Below, piece by piece: positions 1-8,411 of a DNA stretch of 19,928 nucleotides (its first letter is position 1; the number at the start of each line of letters is the position of its first letter). The DNA comes from UMGS1649 sp964481385 (GTDB lineage Bacteria; Bacillota; Clostridia; TANB77; CAG-465), in NCBI GenBank assembly GCA_964481385.1, contig CAYZTN010000020.1, positions 1 to 19,928 on the forward strand, read 5' to 3'. The notes beneath the pieces were generated by a model. That model did no database searches, was not told where the DNA came from, and was given only the letters and a program-made list of their open reading frames with translations. The translations under genes were made by a program, and so were the position numbers.

Positions 1-75
1 ATCAGAAACGTCCCAAATGACAGGCTATGACACCCAATGGCCCAATTACACAATGGCACAATGACACAACTGTTG
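1..75 (-). repeat. Degenerate copy A of the GTGTCATTTG palindromic repeat, cut by the window edge
   Basis: Read on the minus strand this stretch contains TGTCATTTGGGACGTTT, the core and loop of the repeat found intact at 8351-8393, 9363-9404, 11885-11924 and 11955-11994. It is preceded by GGTGTCATAG, as in the copy at 11885. Further out are degenerate octamers of the type TGYCATTG, about four in a row. The second arm is diverged or lies beyond the left edge, so the full hairpin cannot be judged. It lies upstream of asd and probably follows the 3' end of a gene to the left. Confidence 0.7.
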
Positions 76-118
76 TAATTTATTTATATTTTTTTAATAT
101 ACTGTTATGGGTGATAAT

Positions 119-1093
119 ATGATATCTTGTGCTGTAGTAGGAGCAACTGGGCTTGTAGGCTCTACCTTTTTAAAACTAATAGAAGAAGTAAAGCCTAACA
201 TTGACCAGTTTGTTTTCTTTGCGTCAAAACGTTCTGCAGGCAAAAGAATAACTGTATTAGGTAAAGAATATGTAATACAAGAATTAACCGAAGAAGCGCC
301 TAAAGAAAAGTTTAATTTTGCTATGTTTTTTGCTGGTGGTAAAATATCTGAAAAATATGCAAAGCTTTTCACAAAAGAAGGAACAACAGTAATTGATAAC
401 AGTAGCTTTTTTAGAATGGACGAAGACGTTCCGCTTGTTGTCCCAGAAATAAACCTTGAAAGTATACGTGGAGCAAAGCTCATTGCTAACCCAAATTGCT
501 CAACTATCCAAGCTGCCGTGGCACTTTGGCCATTACACCAAAAATACAAAATTAAAAGAATTATATATACAACTTTCCAAGCTGTATCAGGAGCTGGCAT
601 GAAAGGAATTGAGGACTTAGAGATGACCTCGAAAGGCGAGGAAAATAAAAAGTTTCCTCACAAAATATATAACAACTGTATTCCTCATATAGACGACTTT
701 ACTGAAAACGGTTATACAAAAGAAGAACTTAAAATGATAAATGAAACACATAAAATTTTTGGTAATGACTCTATAAAAATTACTGCAACATGTGTAAGAG
801 TGCCAGTTGTAAACTGTCATAGCGAAAGTATTAATGTGGAATTTGAAAAAGATTTTGACCTTCAAGAAGTTCGACAACTACTTGTAAAAAGTCCTGGCAT
901 TATTTTACAAGATGACCCCAGATTTAATATTTACCCTTTAAACGAATTTGCCAATAACATAGACGATGTTATTGTTGGAAGAATTCGAAAAGACTTTAGT
1001 GTTGAACATGGACTTAATCTTTGGGTAGTTGCAGATAATATTAGAAAGGGAGCAGCTTCAAACGCTATGCAAATATTATTAAGCTTACTATAA
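119..1093 (+). CDS. asd: Aspartate-semialdehyde dehydrogenase
   Basis: This NADPH-dependent cytosolic enzyme reduces aspartyl phosphate to aspartate semialdehyde, the branch point to lysine, diaminopimelate, threonine and methionine. In spore formers the same pathway supplies the precursor of dipicolinate. The N-terminal nucleotide-binding loop VGATGLVG is at residues 7-14. The active-site cysteine is in NPNCSTIQ (Cys127), and the family's conserved RVPV..CHS segment follows later. The 324 residues match the family. I prefer the ATG at 119 to the in-frame ATG at 107 because GGGTGAT lies 3-9 nt before 119 and nothing like a ribosome binding site precedes 107. The gene is monocistronic here and ends at a hairpin shared with the converging gene. 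Its promoter is not clear. Confidence 0.95.
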   Translation: MISCAVVGATGLVGSTFLKLIEEVKPNIDQFVFFASKRSAGKRITVLGKEYVIQELTEEAPKEKFNFAMFFAGGKISEKYAKLFTKEGTTVIDNSSFFRMDEDVPLVVPEINLESIRGAKLIANPNCSTIQAAVALWPLHQKYKIKRIIYTTFQAVSGAGMKGIEDLEMTSKGEENKKFPHKIYNNCIPHIDDFTENGYTKEELKMINETHKIFGNDSIKITATCVRVPVVNCHSESINVEFEKDFDLQEVRQLLVKSPGIILQDDPRFNIYPLNEFANNIDDVIVGRIRKDFSVEHGLNLWVVADNIRKGAASNAMQILLSLL

Positions 1094-1122
1094 CTTGAAT
1101 TAATTGATGTTACTTTATATAT

Positions 1123-1159
1123 CAAAAATGAGTATAGATTAACTCTACACTCATTTTTG
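1123..1159. terminator. Bidirectional intrinsic terminator between asd and the bactofilin-like gene
   Basis: The arms CAAAAATGAGT and ACTCATTTTTG pair perfectly. The stem continues after one mismatch to a loop of about five bases. T-rich sequence follows the stem on both strands, and the two flanking genes converge on it. Confidence 0.8.
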
Positions 1160-1207
1160 CATTTTGCTATTTTTTAATATTTTATTATTTCTTAATCTTG
1201 TTATATT

Positions 1208-2395
1208 TTATTTATTCTTTCCAACTATAGCCACTGTTAAAATACCGGTTGAAATTATACATAATGTCATAATTACATATTTTGAAATGAATGGTATTAC
1301 AGCTAATGTGTATAATATAGCAAATATTCCAAATAATAAGCCTAGTTTTTTAATCATTATATTTTCTTCATATTTTTTAATTACTGTATATTTAACAGCT
1401 TCAAATATGACCGTACCTATTATTAGAATAGATAACATTGCGCATACCGCAATATATGCTATATATGCAAGCAGTACAGGTACACCTATTATCCACAAAC
1501 CTAATATACTTAGTATGATTAATAAAATTACTAATACAATAGAAGGAAGTAAAACCGCAATACCAGATAATGCAACATTTACAGATTTGCCCTTTACCTT
1601 ATTTAAAATCTTAGTAAATATGTTTTCGTCTTTACGGACAACTACATAACCTAATACAGTAAATACTAAAACAACAACGACACCTGTAACTATTACGTTT
1701 TTAACGTCCGTATCTGTATCATTGCTCTCAATTTTCTCTACAACGGCTTCCGGATATTTTTCTAATAATTTGGCCATGTCAGATGTAGTTTTTACTAAAA
1801 TTTTGCCATTCACTTTACCTTCATCTACATTCAAAGATGAAGTGGATATTCTTAATTCATTTTCTATAACTCCTGAAACAACGCACTCTTGAGTTACAGA
1901 AGCAATGACGTTACCCAACACTGTTCCTTCTATTTTTAAATTATCTGTAGAAACAAGTATATCTCCTTTTACAACTGCATTTTCTTTTATAACTACATTT
2001 GGAGAATAAATTACAGCATCTCCTGTTATTTCTCCCTCTAGTATAACATTTTGAGATATAATTACCGGATAGTCTATTTTCCCTTTAATTGTTAAGCTAT
2101 CTTGATTATACAATATGTGCAAGCCTTTTAAATTAGACAATACATCTATTTCTTTTGTAGATATTGTAATTCCAGAGTGATTTATGTCTTTGTCTAATAC
2201 TACTTTCATACCAGATATTGAGTTTACAAACGGTAACTTAATATCTTCGTGTTCGCTCGCTTTATACGTACTAAATACGTTTTCCGCCGTCTCACTGTAA
2301 ATATTTACAGTCATAAGTTCTTCGGCATTTACAAAGTTAAATATACTAAGTACAGAAATTACTGCCAAACAAAGTAATAATATTTTTTTCTTCAT
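1208..2395 (-). CDS. Secreted bactofilin-like protein with C-terminal membrane segments
   Basis: A signal peptide is visible at residues 1-24 (a lysine pair, then a hydrophobic core ending ...NFVNA). Residues about 105-200 carry short repeated beta strands of the form G.I.GDA...SPNVVI...A.V.GDI, each ending in a small hydrophobic turn. This resembles the right-handed beta helix of the polymer-forming (bactofilin) family. Hydrophobic segments follow at about 232-253, 275-335 (two or three passes) and 350-392. Known bactofilins are cytosolic scaffolds; here the signal peptide puts the helix outside, with a membrane domain behind it, an arrangement I know only from uncharacterised Firmicute proteins. 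The start is set by AAAGGAG 7 nt upstream. It lies 64 nt after gpr on the same strand and has its own candidate promoter. The exact function is unknown. Confidence 0.75.
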   Translation of the reverse strand: MKKKILLLCLAVISVLSIFNFVNAEELMTVNIYSETAENVFSTYKASEHEDIKLPFVNSISGMKVVLDKDINHSGITISTKEIDVLSNLKGLHILYNQDSLTIKGKIDYPVIISQNVILEGEITGDAVIYSPNVVIKENAVVKGDILVSTDNLKIEGTVLGNVIASVTQECVVSGVIENELRISTSSLNVDEGKVNGKILVKTTSDMAKLLEKYPEAVVEKIESNDTDTDVKNVIVTGVVVVLVFTVLGYVVVRKDENIFTKILNKVKGKSVNVALSGIAVLLPSIVLVILLIILSILGLWIIGVPVLLAYIAYIAVCAMLSILIIGTVIFEAVKYTVIKKYEENIMIKKLGLLFGIFAILYTLAVIPFISKYVIMTLCIISTGILTVAIVGKNK

Positions 2396-2423
2396 ATCGT
2401 GACTCCTTTACTAAATTTAGTAT

Positions 2424-2443
2424 AATTATATCACCTCTGTCAA
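2424..2443 (-). promoter_or_regulatory. Candidate extended -10 promoter for the bactofilin-like gene
   Basis: On the minus strand TGATATAAT (an extended -10) lies at 2433-2425, which would start transcription about 20 nt before the ATG. A TTGACA sits at 2443-2438, too close to be its -35, but it could pair with CTAAAT at 2420-2415 (17 nt apart). The 12-base palindrome ACTAAATTTAGT at 2410-2421 overlaps that second -10. Confidence 0.4.
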
Positions 2444-2459
2444 TGGTAAAAATATAAAT

Positions 2460-3414
2460 CTACACAGCCTCATTTATTGCACTTGCTATTATCTCAGATA
2501 TCTTTGAAATTACCGCATCTATTTCTTTTGGTGTTACAATATAGTTTTCTGTTTCAAGTATATTTGCAATCCTGTTATATCTATTTTCACTATTTAAAAT
2601 ATCCATAACCGCATTGCTTGCGCGCCCCATATCATTGGTATAATTAGTTATTTCGTCATTAACACTTTCCAGAACTTTATCTATTGCGTCATTTGTAATA
2701 GTTGCCATATCCGTTACAGTAGGCACACCTATTGCTACAACTTTTCTTCCCAAAGTTTTTTCATTTAGTCCTTCTCTTGTATTTCCAACTCCTTGCCCTG
2801 GTGTTATTCCTGTATCACTTAGCTGTATTGTCCTTCCAACACGTGACACACTCATTGAAGCTAAGCTGTCTATTGCTATTATTACATCTGGTTTCACATT
2901 TTCTGTTACAGCATGAATTATTTCTTCTGTTTCAATTCCTGTTGTTCCAAGCACTCCTGGTGATATAGCGCTTATTTCGTTTACTGGCTCGGTAATTAAC
3001 TCTCGTGCATATTTCAAAAGATGCCTTGTAACATTTACATATGACGCAACTTTAGGTCCTAATGCGTCTGGAGTTATATTGATATTTCCTAAACCAACTA
3101 CCATAACTGACTTAAAACTCGTACCGCATAAGGCTTTTTATCTGTTCACCAAGTTTTGCTATTATTTTTTGTTTAGTATCTTCTTCTAAATACTCCACCT
3201 CATTTATCTCCATCGTTATGTATTTGCCTATTTCTTTATCTAATGCTCTGCTTCCTTCTTCGTTTAACACTTCCACCACTGTTGTAGTAAAACCCAAGTC
3301 ATCATCGCTTGTAACTTTAATTCCATTTATTTCAGTTAAATTATTTACCCTTTTATATGTGTCGACTCTTTCGTCTGCCATATCCGTTCTAAAATTTTTC
3401 CAACATTTTTTCAT
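2460..3414 (-). pseudogene. gpr: Germination protease GPR, reading frame broken once
   Basis: GPR is the forespore aspartic-type protease (MEROPS A25) that degrades small acid-soluble spore proteins at germination. The N-terminal part (start 3414, in-frame TAA at 3112-3114) carries FRTDMADER, the segment after the propeptide, and the GIKVTSDDD region. The C-terminal part (3104-2460) carries MVVGLGN.NITPDALGPKV, SPGVLGTTGIET, VIIAIDSLA and SDTGITPGQGVGN, and ends VTPKEIDAVI...INEAV. Both parts match one continuous GPR of about 315 residues. Removing one T from the T4 run just before the stop rejoins them as ...RYEF-KSVMVVGLGN. The break is either a real mutation, an assembly indel, or a programmed +1 shift (see findings). 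The ATG at 3414 is preceded by GAGG at 9 nt; an upstream in-frame TTG is less likely. The propeptide would be only about 8 residues, shorter than in Bacillus. Confidence 0.9.
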
Positions 3415-3432
3415 GATACACCGCCTCAAAGT

Positions 3433-3461
3433 TATTATGCTTCACACTTATTCATTTTATT
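3433..3461 (-). promoter_or_regulatory. Candidate sigma-G promoter of gpr
   Basis: On the minus strand CATAATA (3439-3433) fits the sigma-G -10 consensus CATNHTA. AAATA lies exactly 18 nt upstream, one mismatch from the -35 consensus GHATR. The same -10 with the same 18-nt spacing precedes the coat gene at 19129. Transcription would start very close to the GAGG ribosome binding site, leaving a leader of only about 12-15 nt, which lowers confidence. In Bacillus gpr is known to be read by sigma-F and sigma-G. Confidence 0.4.
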
Positions 3462-3503
3462 TACCATATTCATATTTTATATATTTAAACATTTATATAT
3501 TTT

Positions 3504-3533
3504 TTGTTGAATTTTGTCATATTTTGGTATAGA
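3504..3533 (+). promoter_or_regulatory. Candidate promoter of the VanY-type carboxypeptidase gene
   Basis: TTGTTG (3504-3509) and TATAGA (3528-3533) are 18 nt apart, and a TG dinucleotide one base before the -10 makes it an extended -10. The start of transcription would be about 30 nt before the ATG. Confidence 0.4.
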
Positions 3534-3569
3534 CTTAAAGTGCGATTAAAAAAGGAATAGTGAAATCAA

Positions 3570-5183
3570 ATGACAAGACAAAAAACAAAAATTACTTTTT
3601 CACCAAAGCAAAAAATCATTCGAGCAATTGTACTAGTTATAACCGTTATTTTAACTTGCTTTGGTCTATACATGACTATATTATTTAACGAGGCTAATAA
3701 CATATACCAAAATATACAGAGTAGCCAAACAGGCAACCCGTCTATTAAATACAAAACTTGGCTTCCACAAGTATACATATCTGAAGATATTAAAGTTGCT
3801 TTAAATAGCAAAAATACATCTCTAGTAATTGAGAAAGATAATTATTTAGTAAGTATTTCACCAGACTATACTGGCATCTTAACTTTACCTCAAGTTTCTT
3901 CTAAAAGCATTAAATTATATGAAGAAAAATATGAAAGTGTAAAGGTTAGTTTTTTTAATACTACTCATTTTTCAAACATTGCTATAAAAAAAGAAAAATT
4001 GCCTCATGCCCTAGCAAACAGAGAGTTTTTAGATATATATACAAAAGGAAATGATGGCTTTACAAAAACAGGTAATACACAAGTTAGCGACCTGCTTAGC
4101 GTTTCCCCTTGTAACTGCTACCTTACATATGTACCAGTAACAGAAGTTATAACCAAAGAAAGATTAACGTTATACAAAGGAGTAGCTACCAAACCAGAAT
4201 TTACTGTAATTCCAGAATACGCTACTAATACCAGTGTTAAATTTACATACTTCGATTCAAACTATTTAACTTTTACCGACGAAAATCTAATTGTTGGTAA
4301 TAGCAAAGGAAACACGTCACTTACTTATGTAATAGATAGTATTCAAAAAAAAATATCTGTTAACATACTTCCTACTATAGAAAAAATTAGTGTAAATAAA
4401 ACAAGTACAAAGCTTGAGCTTAACAACTGGTCATATGTAATTGCAACATTTGAACCAAATGATGCAGTTAATACAGATCTTATTTGGACAAGTTCAAATG
4501 AAAATGTAGCCATAGTAGAAAATGGCATGATAAAATCTCGTGGCATTGGTACATGTACTGTTACAGTAAGCACAAAGTATGAACCATACGTATCTGCTAC
4601 AATTCGTGTAGAGGTAGTAAATAACTCTGGTGATTATAGATATAGGCAAGGGGAATATGGATATCCAAACACAATCATTGAAGGGCCATATTACATAAAT
4701 GGAATTTTAGTTGTAAACAAAAAATATTCAATTCCTTCAAACTTTGCAAATGGAATAAATAACGAAGCGCTAGCTGCTTTAACCGAAATGCAAAAAGAAG
4801 CTGCAAAACAAGGCTTATCCTTACCAAACATATCTGGTTTTAGGTCATATGCCACACAAAAACAATTGTATCAAAGATATATATCTGAATCTGGAATTAG
4901 CTACGCTAATACCTACTCAGCAAGGCCTGGACACTCAGAACATTCGACCGGACTTGCTTTTGACATTGGAAATATAAACTACGCATATGGTTTAACCGCA
5001 TCTGGCAGATGGCTAAGTGAAAATTGTCACAAATTTGGCTTTATAATTCGTTATCCAAAAGGCAAAGAAGCTATAACAGGTTATACCTATGAACCATGGC
5101 ATATACGTTATGTAGGCAAAGAGAATGCTTTAAAAATATATAACAGCGGACTTTGCTTAGAAGAATATTTAAAAATCGAGTAG
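3570..5183 (+). CDS. Membrane-anchored D-alanyl-D-alanine carboxypeptidase (VanY/M15B) with a Big2-like domain
   Basis: This is predicted to be a zinc enzyme outside the membrane that trims the terminal D-alanine of peptidoglycan peptides. A single membrane segment lies at residues 17-39 after a basic N terminus. Residues about 40-265 match nothing I recognise. Residues 268-350 look like a bacterial Ig-like Big2 domain (SVNKTSTKLELN...DLIWTSSNENVAIVENG...G.CTVTVST). The VanY domain spans about 395-525: GFRSYATQ at 423-430, zinc ligands in SEHSTGLAFD (His458, Asp465), and EPWH (Glu508, His511). All catalytic residues are present. The ribosome binding site AAAGGA lies about 13 nt before the ATG, rather far. 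It is alone on the plus strand between divergent gpr and converging yfcE. A role in spore cortex or vegetative wall cannot be decided. Confidence 0.88.
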   Translation: MTRQKTKITFSPKQKIIRAIVLVITVILTCFGLYMTILFNEANNIYQNIQSSQTGNPSIKYKTWLPQVYISEDIKVALNSKNTSLVIEKDNYLVSISPDYTGILTLPQVSSKSIKLYEEKYESVKVSFFNTTHFSNIAIKKEKLPHALANREFLDIYTKGNDGFTKTGNTQVSDLLSVSPCNCYLTYVPVTEVITKERLTLYKGVATKPEFTVIPEYATNTSVKFTYFDSNYLTFTDENLIVGNSKGNTSLTYVIDSIQKKISVNILPTIEKISVNKTSTKLELNNWSYVIATFEPNDAVNTDLIWTSSNENVAIVENGMIKSRGIGTCTVTVSTKYEPYVSATIRVEVVNNSGDYRYRQGEYGYPNTIIEGPYYINGILVVNKKYSIPSNFANGINNEALAALTEMQKEAAKQGLSLPNISGFRSYATQKQLYQRYISESGISYANTYSARPGHSEHSTGLAFDIGNINYAYGLTASGRWLSENCHKFGFIIRYPKGKEAITGYTYEPWHIRYVGKENALKIYNSGLCLEEYLKIE

Positions 5184-5230
5184 AGGAGCAAATGGCTATT
5201 TATATACCATAAAATAGCTTCAATGCTCCT
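5184..5230. terminator. Hairpin overlapping the converging gene ends
   Basis: An outer stem AGGAGCA/TGCTCCT (5184-5190 with 5224-5230) encloses an inner stem GCTATTT/AAATAGC (5195-5201 with 5212-5218). It starts one base after the VanY-type gene's stop and overlaps the last codons of the phosphoesterase on the other strand. T-tracts are weak on both sides, so termination efficiency is uncertain. Confidence 0.5.
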
Positions 5231-5926
5231 TTATATCCTGGAAATTTTATATTTTGTATATAGTCAATAACCTCTTGCACATTATATTTTACATATAGTT
5301 GTTTATATTTCACTTTTTCTTTGTTAATATCTAATATCCCATAAGGTGCGTAATTTGTTTTCCCTGGACACCCTAATGCACCTGGATTTACATATGTCTT
5401 TCCATCATTAAAATTATGAACTTCACTGTGAGTATGACCATATAGATATATGTCAGCATCTCTACCATTAAACATTATTTTATTTTCCTCTACACTAGCC
5501 TTTTTAATATGTTCCCTAAAACTTCCATCATCGTTCATTGGATAGTGAACGATGTAAATTCTGTTTCCCTCTATTTCACATGTTGTTTCTTTTGGTAAGT
5601 TTGATATAAATTCTATTGACGAGTTACTTAGTCCTTTTTTTATCCATTCATTTCTTTGTAATTGTTCAGCACTTATCTTCATTCGCTCATCATGTACTAC
5701 TTCAGGCATGCCATCAATTATATATCTTTCGCGATTTCCTCTTACTGCAACTACTCTTGATTCCATATTTATTATTTTTTGCACTACTTCTTCCGACATT
5801 GGAGCACCGTCCCACTAAATCTCCTAGACATATTATTTTATCTATTTTTTCTTTTTCTAATTGTTTCAAAACCGCCTCTAGCGCTTTAATATTTCCGTGT
5901 ATATCTGAAATCAATCCAACCTTCAT
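5200..5926 (-). pseudogene. YfcE/MJ0936-type metallophosphoesterase, reading frame broken once
   Basis: This is a calcineurin-like phosphodiesterase fold of about 240 residues. The N-terminal part (ATG at 5926) reads MKVGLISDIHGN...IICLGDLVG with the metal ligands D-x-H and GD. The frame then slips near 5803-5812. The C-terminal part (to 5200) continues SEEVVQKI...VAVRGNRE, VHYPM and YLYGHTHSEVHNF, then VNPGALGCPG, supplying the remaining metal ligands. Every family motif is present once the two frames are joined by one extra or two missing bases within GTGGGACGG, so only the frame is wrong. I take the ATG at 5926 because AAAGGGATG lies 8-16 nt upstream and MKVGLISDIHGN is the usual family start. 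It lies 87 nt after holA. The physiological substrate is not known for this subgroup. Confidence 0.88.
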
Positions 5927-6013
5927 AAAACTCATCCCTTTCATTATAGTTTATATAAATTATATATTAATACATTTTTTGTAAATATAAGTTTAATGAA
6001 AATACAAACCACT

Positions 6014-6982
6014 TTACATCATAGCTACAATTCGTTTTAGTCCAAGTTCTGCGTCATCTAGACCGATCTTTGAATTAAGATCATAGTCAGCAAACTCTAG
6101 TAGCAATTCTTCTAGTTTTTCTTTTGTATACATTTCTTTTATCTTAGATAGTTTGCTATATACAAACGGATTTATTCCTAGTTCTTGTGGTATGTCTATT
6201 CGCATTTTAGTTTGCCTTGACTTTTCTTCTAATAGCTTTATCATATACAGCTGCTTTAATTGTTTATATATTACAGAAGATATAACGCCAATATATGTCT
6301 TTTGCGCTATAAGGTCATCTAGTTCAGAAAATGCAACGTCTTTTTTCTTAGCAATGATATTATCTATTACGTCAAATATTTTAGCGTCTAGCGTTCTTAC
6401 ACAAATTTTATCTATTATCTCTTTTGTTAACACGTCTCCTTCTTTTAAATATGCCACTATTTTTCTAAACTCGTTTATTAGTAGCTGTTTGTTCGGAGTA
6501 CATACTTCTACCATATACTCGGCTACTTCTTCGGATACCTGCACTTTGTATCCTGCTAAAACTTTTCTAACATACACCGCTGCGTCTTTTGCTTTAAGAG
6601 AGGCAAATTCAGTGCATTCTGCTAACTTCTGTATTTTCTTGTATTCTGACGTTCTTTTATCCACTTCCGGCTCTATTATTACCACAGTAGACTTAGTGTT
6701 TTTCAACTCACTCAACAAGTCTACATTAAATTTAAGCTTTGTGTCTTTTACCAAAACCAGTTTTTCTTCACCAAAAAATGATACGCTTGTACAAATATCT
6801 AACAAACTGTCTATATTGCTTTTATCTAGAGTAAAAAAATTTACACCTAGCTCTAAAGTACTATATGTTTTTTTAATCTTTTCAACATATCTTTCAAGTT
6901 CATATAAATCATCACCAAAGAAAAAATATACATTTTTAAGTTGTTTTTTGGATATATCTTCATCTAACTCTTTTAAGCTCAT
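6014..6982 (-). CDS. holA: DNA polymerase III subunit delta
   Basis: The delta subunit opens the sliding clamp ring and is the wrench of the clamp-loader complex at the replication fork. The 322 residues match the family. The N-terminal domain has the typical VYFFFGDDLYELERYVEKI opening and then CTSVSFFGEEKLVLVKD. The middle carries NKQLLINEFRKIVAYL and DAKIFDVIDNIIAKK. The C-terminal part is the helical collar domain, ending NSKIGLDDAELGLKRIVAMM, a segment well kept in Firmicute delta proteins. AAAGGAG lies 7 nt before the ATG. The start overlaps the 3' end of trmFO by 23 nt, so the two are probably translated from one mRNA. Confidence 0.93.
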   Translation of the reverse strand: MSLKELDEDISKKQLKNVYFFFGDDLYELERYVEKIKKTYSTLELGVNFFTLDKSNIDSLLDICTSVSFFGEEKLVLVKDTKLKFNVDLLSELKNTKSTVVIIEPEVDKRTSEYKKIQKLAECTEFASLKAKDAAVYVRKVLAGYKVQVSEEVAEYMVEVCTPNKQLLINEFRKIVAYLKEGDVLTKEIIDKICVRTLDAKIFDVIDNIIAKKKDVAFSELDDLIAQKTYIGVISSVIYKQLKQLYMIKLLEEKSRQTKMRIDIPQELGINPFVYSKLSKIKEMYTKEKLEELLLEFADYDLNSKIGLDDAELGLKRIVAMM

Positions 6983-8273
6983 CTTTTAACTCCTTTATAC
7001 TATTTGTAGCTCTTTTAGCATACATTTCATATTTTAACTTTTTGTCCCTTATCTTCTTTTCCAGTGGCTCAATTATTCCGAAGTTAGCATTCATTGGTTG
7101 GAAATTTTCATTTGGCGTAGATATATATTTAGCAAGTGAACCAAGCATTGTTACTTCACTAAATATATTTTTTCCATACATAATTCCAAACGCCACCATC
7201 ATTCCACTTGCTGCTGACTCAATATATCCTTCCACTCCACTTATTTGTCCTGCAAAGTATATATCTTTTTCTTTTAGTTTAAATGTATCGTCTAAAAGCT
7301 TTGGTGCGTTTATATACGTATTTTTATGCATAACGCCATATCTTACAAACTCTGCCTTCTCAAGTCCTGGTATTAAAGAAAATACTCGTTTTTGCTCTGG
7401 GAATGCTAAACTTGTTTGAAAGCCTACTAAGTTATACATTGTTTTTTCTGTATTTTCTGCTCTAAGTTGCACAACCGCATATGGCTTATGGTTTTCGTCT
7501 TTTCTAAGTCCTACTGGTTTTAATGGTCCAAACACTAATGTTTTTTCACCTTTTAAAGCCATCGCTTCTATTGGCATACAGCCATCAAAATGTTCAATAT
7601 TATCTAATGTGTCAAAAGCATGACGCTCCGCACTTCTTGCATGAATTAGTTCTTCGTAAAACACCTTGTATTCTTCTTCATTCATTGCAAGGTTTAGATA
7701 GTCTCCTTTTTTATCTTCAACCCATCTATCTTTTTCATATGCAACAGACATATCTATGCTACTTGCAAGAACTATTGGCGCTGCTGCGTCATAAAAGTAT
7801 AGCTTTTCTTCGCCAATTATATTCGCTATATTTTGAGATAACAAGTCACTTGTAAGAGGGCCTGTCGCTATAACTACAGTACCTTCAAGCTTAGATATAT
7901 CCGTCACTTCTTCATACACAACCGTTATGTTTTTGTTTTCTTTAATTTCCCTTGTAATATACTTACTAAAAAGCTCCCTATCTACTGCAAGTGCTGCTCC
8001 CGCCTTTACACGTGACGCATATGCTGCCTCTATTATTAAAGAGCCCATTTCTTTCATTTCATATTTTAACAGGCCACAAGCATTGGTAACGTCTTCAGAC
8101 TTTAGAGAATTACTACACACAAGTTCAGCAAAATTACTATTTGTATGTGCTGGTGTATATTTATGTGGTTTCATTTCATAAAGATTTACCTTGTATCCGT
8201 TTTGTGCAAGAATATATGCACATTCACATCCTGCAAGCCCTGCTCCAATTATATTTATTATTTTTCCTTTCAT
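6960..8273 (-). CDS. trmFO: tRNA (uracil-54-C5)-methyltransferase, folate- and FAD-dependent
   Basis: TrmFO makes ribothymidine at position 54 of the tRNA T-loop, using methylene-tetrahydrofolate as carbon donor and FAD. The N-terminal FAD-binding loop NIIGAGLAGCECAY is intact and is followed by NLYEMKP, then THTNSNFAELVCSNSL-type sequence (here HTNSNFAELVCSNSLKS) characteristic of the family. Later motifs include GCMPIEAMA, FGPLKPVGL, QLRAEN, YNLVGFQT and FAGQISGVEGYIESAASG. The start is the ATG at 8273 (437 residues), because GAGGAA sits 4-9 nt upstream; an in-frame GTG at 8291 lacks such a site. It heads the run trmFO-holA-phosphoesterase. Confidence 0.95.
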   Translation of the reverse strand: MKGKIINIIGAGLAGCECAYILAQNGYKVNLYEMKPHKYTPAHTNSNFAELVCSNSLKSEDVTNACGLLKYEMKEMGSLIIEAAYASRVKAGAALAVDRELFSKYITREIKENKNITVVYEEVTDISKLEGTVVIATGPLTSDLLSQNIANIIGEEKLYFYDAAAPIVLASSIDMSVAYEKDRWVEDKKGDYLNLAMNEEEYKVFYEELIHARSAERHAFDTLDNIEHFDGCMPIEAMALKGEKTLVFGPLKPVGLRKDENHKPYAVVQLRAENTEKTMYNLVGFQTSLAFPEQKRVFSLIPGLEKAEFVRYGVMHKNTYINAPKLLDDTFKLKEKDIYFAGQISGVEGYIESAASGMMVAFGIMYGKNIFSEVTMLGSLAKYISTPNENFQPMNANFGIIEPLEKKIRDKKLKYEMYAKRATNSIKELKDELKRVR

Positions 8274-8295
8274 AGTCTTCCTCTTTCTCACACCA

Positions 8296-8324
8296 ATTAT
8301 ATTACAGAATGCTTAATTTTACAA
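8296..8324 (-). promoter_or_regulatory. Sigma-A-type promoter of trmFO-holA
   Basis: On the minus strand TTGTAA (8324-8319) and a perfect TATAAT (8301-8296) are separated by 17 nt. The -35 is one arm of a small inverted repeat, TTACAA-n7-TTGTAA, which may or may not be an operator. Confidence 0.65.
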
Positions 8325-8350
8325 TATTTTTTGTAATATGAACGGCAAAA

Positions 8351-8393
8351 TTAAAAAGTGTCATTTGAAAACGTCCCAAATGACACTTTTTAA
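8351..8393. repeat. Palindromic repeat copy B, also a likely terminator
   Basis: Two perfect 16-base arms, TTAAAAAGTGTCATTT and its complement, flank an 11-base loop that reads GGGACGTTTTC on the minus strand. T-rich ends lie on both sides. It sits just past the stop of the minus-strand gene at 8412 and so can terminate it. Confidence 0.85.
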
Positions 8394-8411
8394 TTGTTTC
8401 TTAACAATATA

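Noticed and set aside
1164..1649. Plus-strand open frame of 161 codons
   Set aside because: It lies antisense to the bactofilin-like gene, has no ribosome binding site and its composition is that of a reversed membrane-protein gene.
5790..5830. Programmed frameshift in the YfcE-type gene
   Set aside because: No P-site tRNA can re-pair well in the +1 frame around GTG-GGA-CGG and no stop codon or stimulator is adjacent.
6153..6989. Plus-strand open frame of 278 codons
   Set aside because: It is antisense to holA throughout, serine- and phenylalanine-rich, without a recognisable domain or ribosome binding site.
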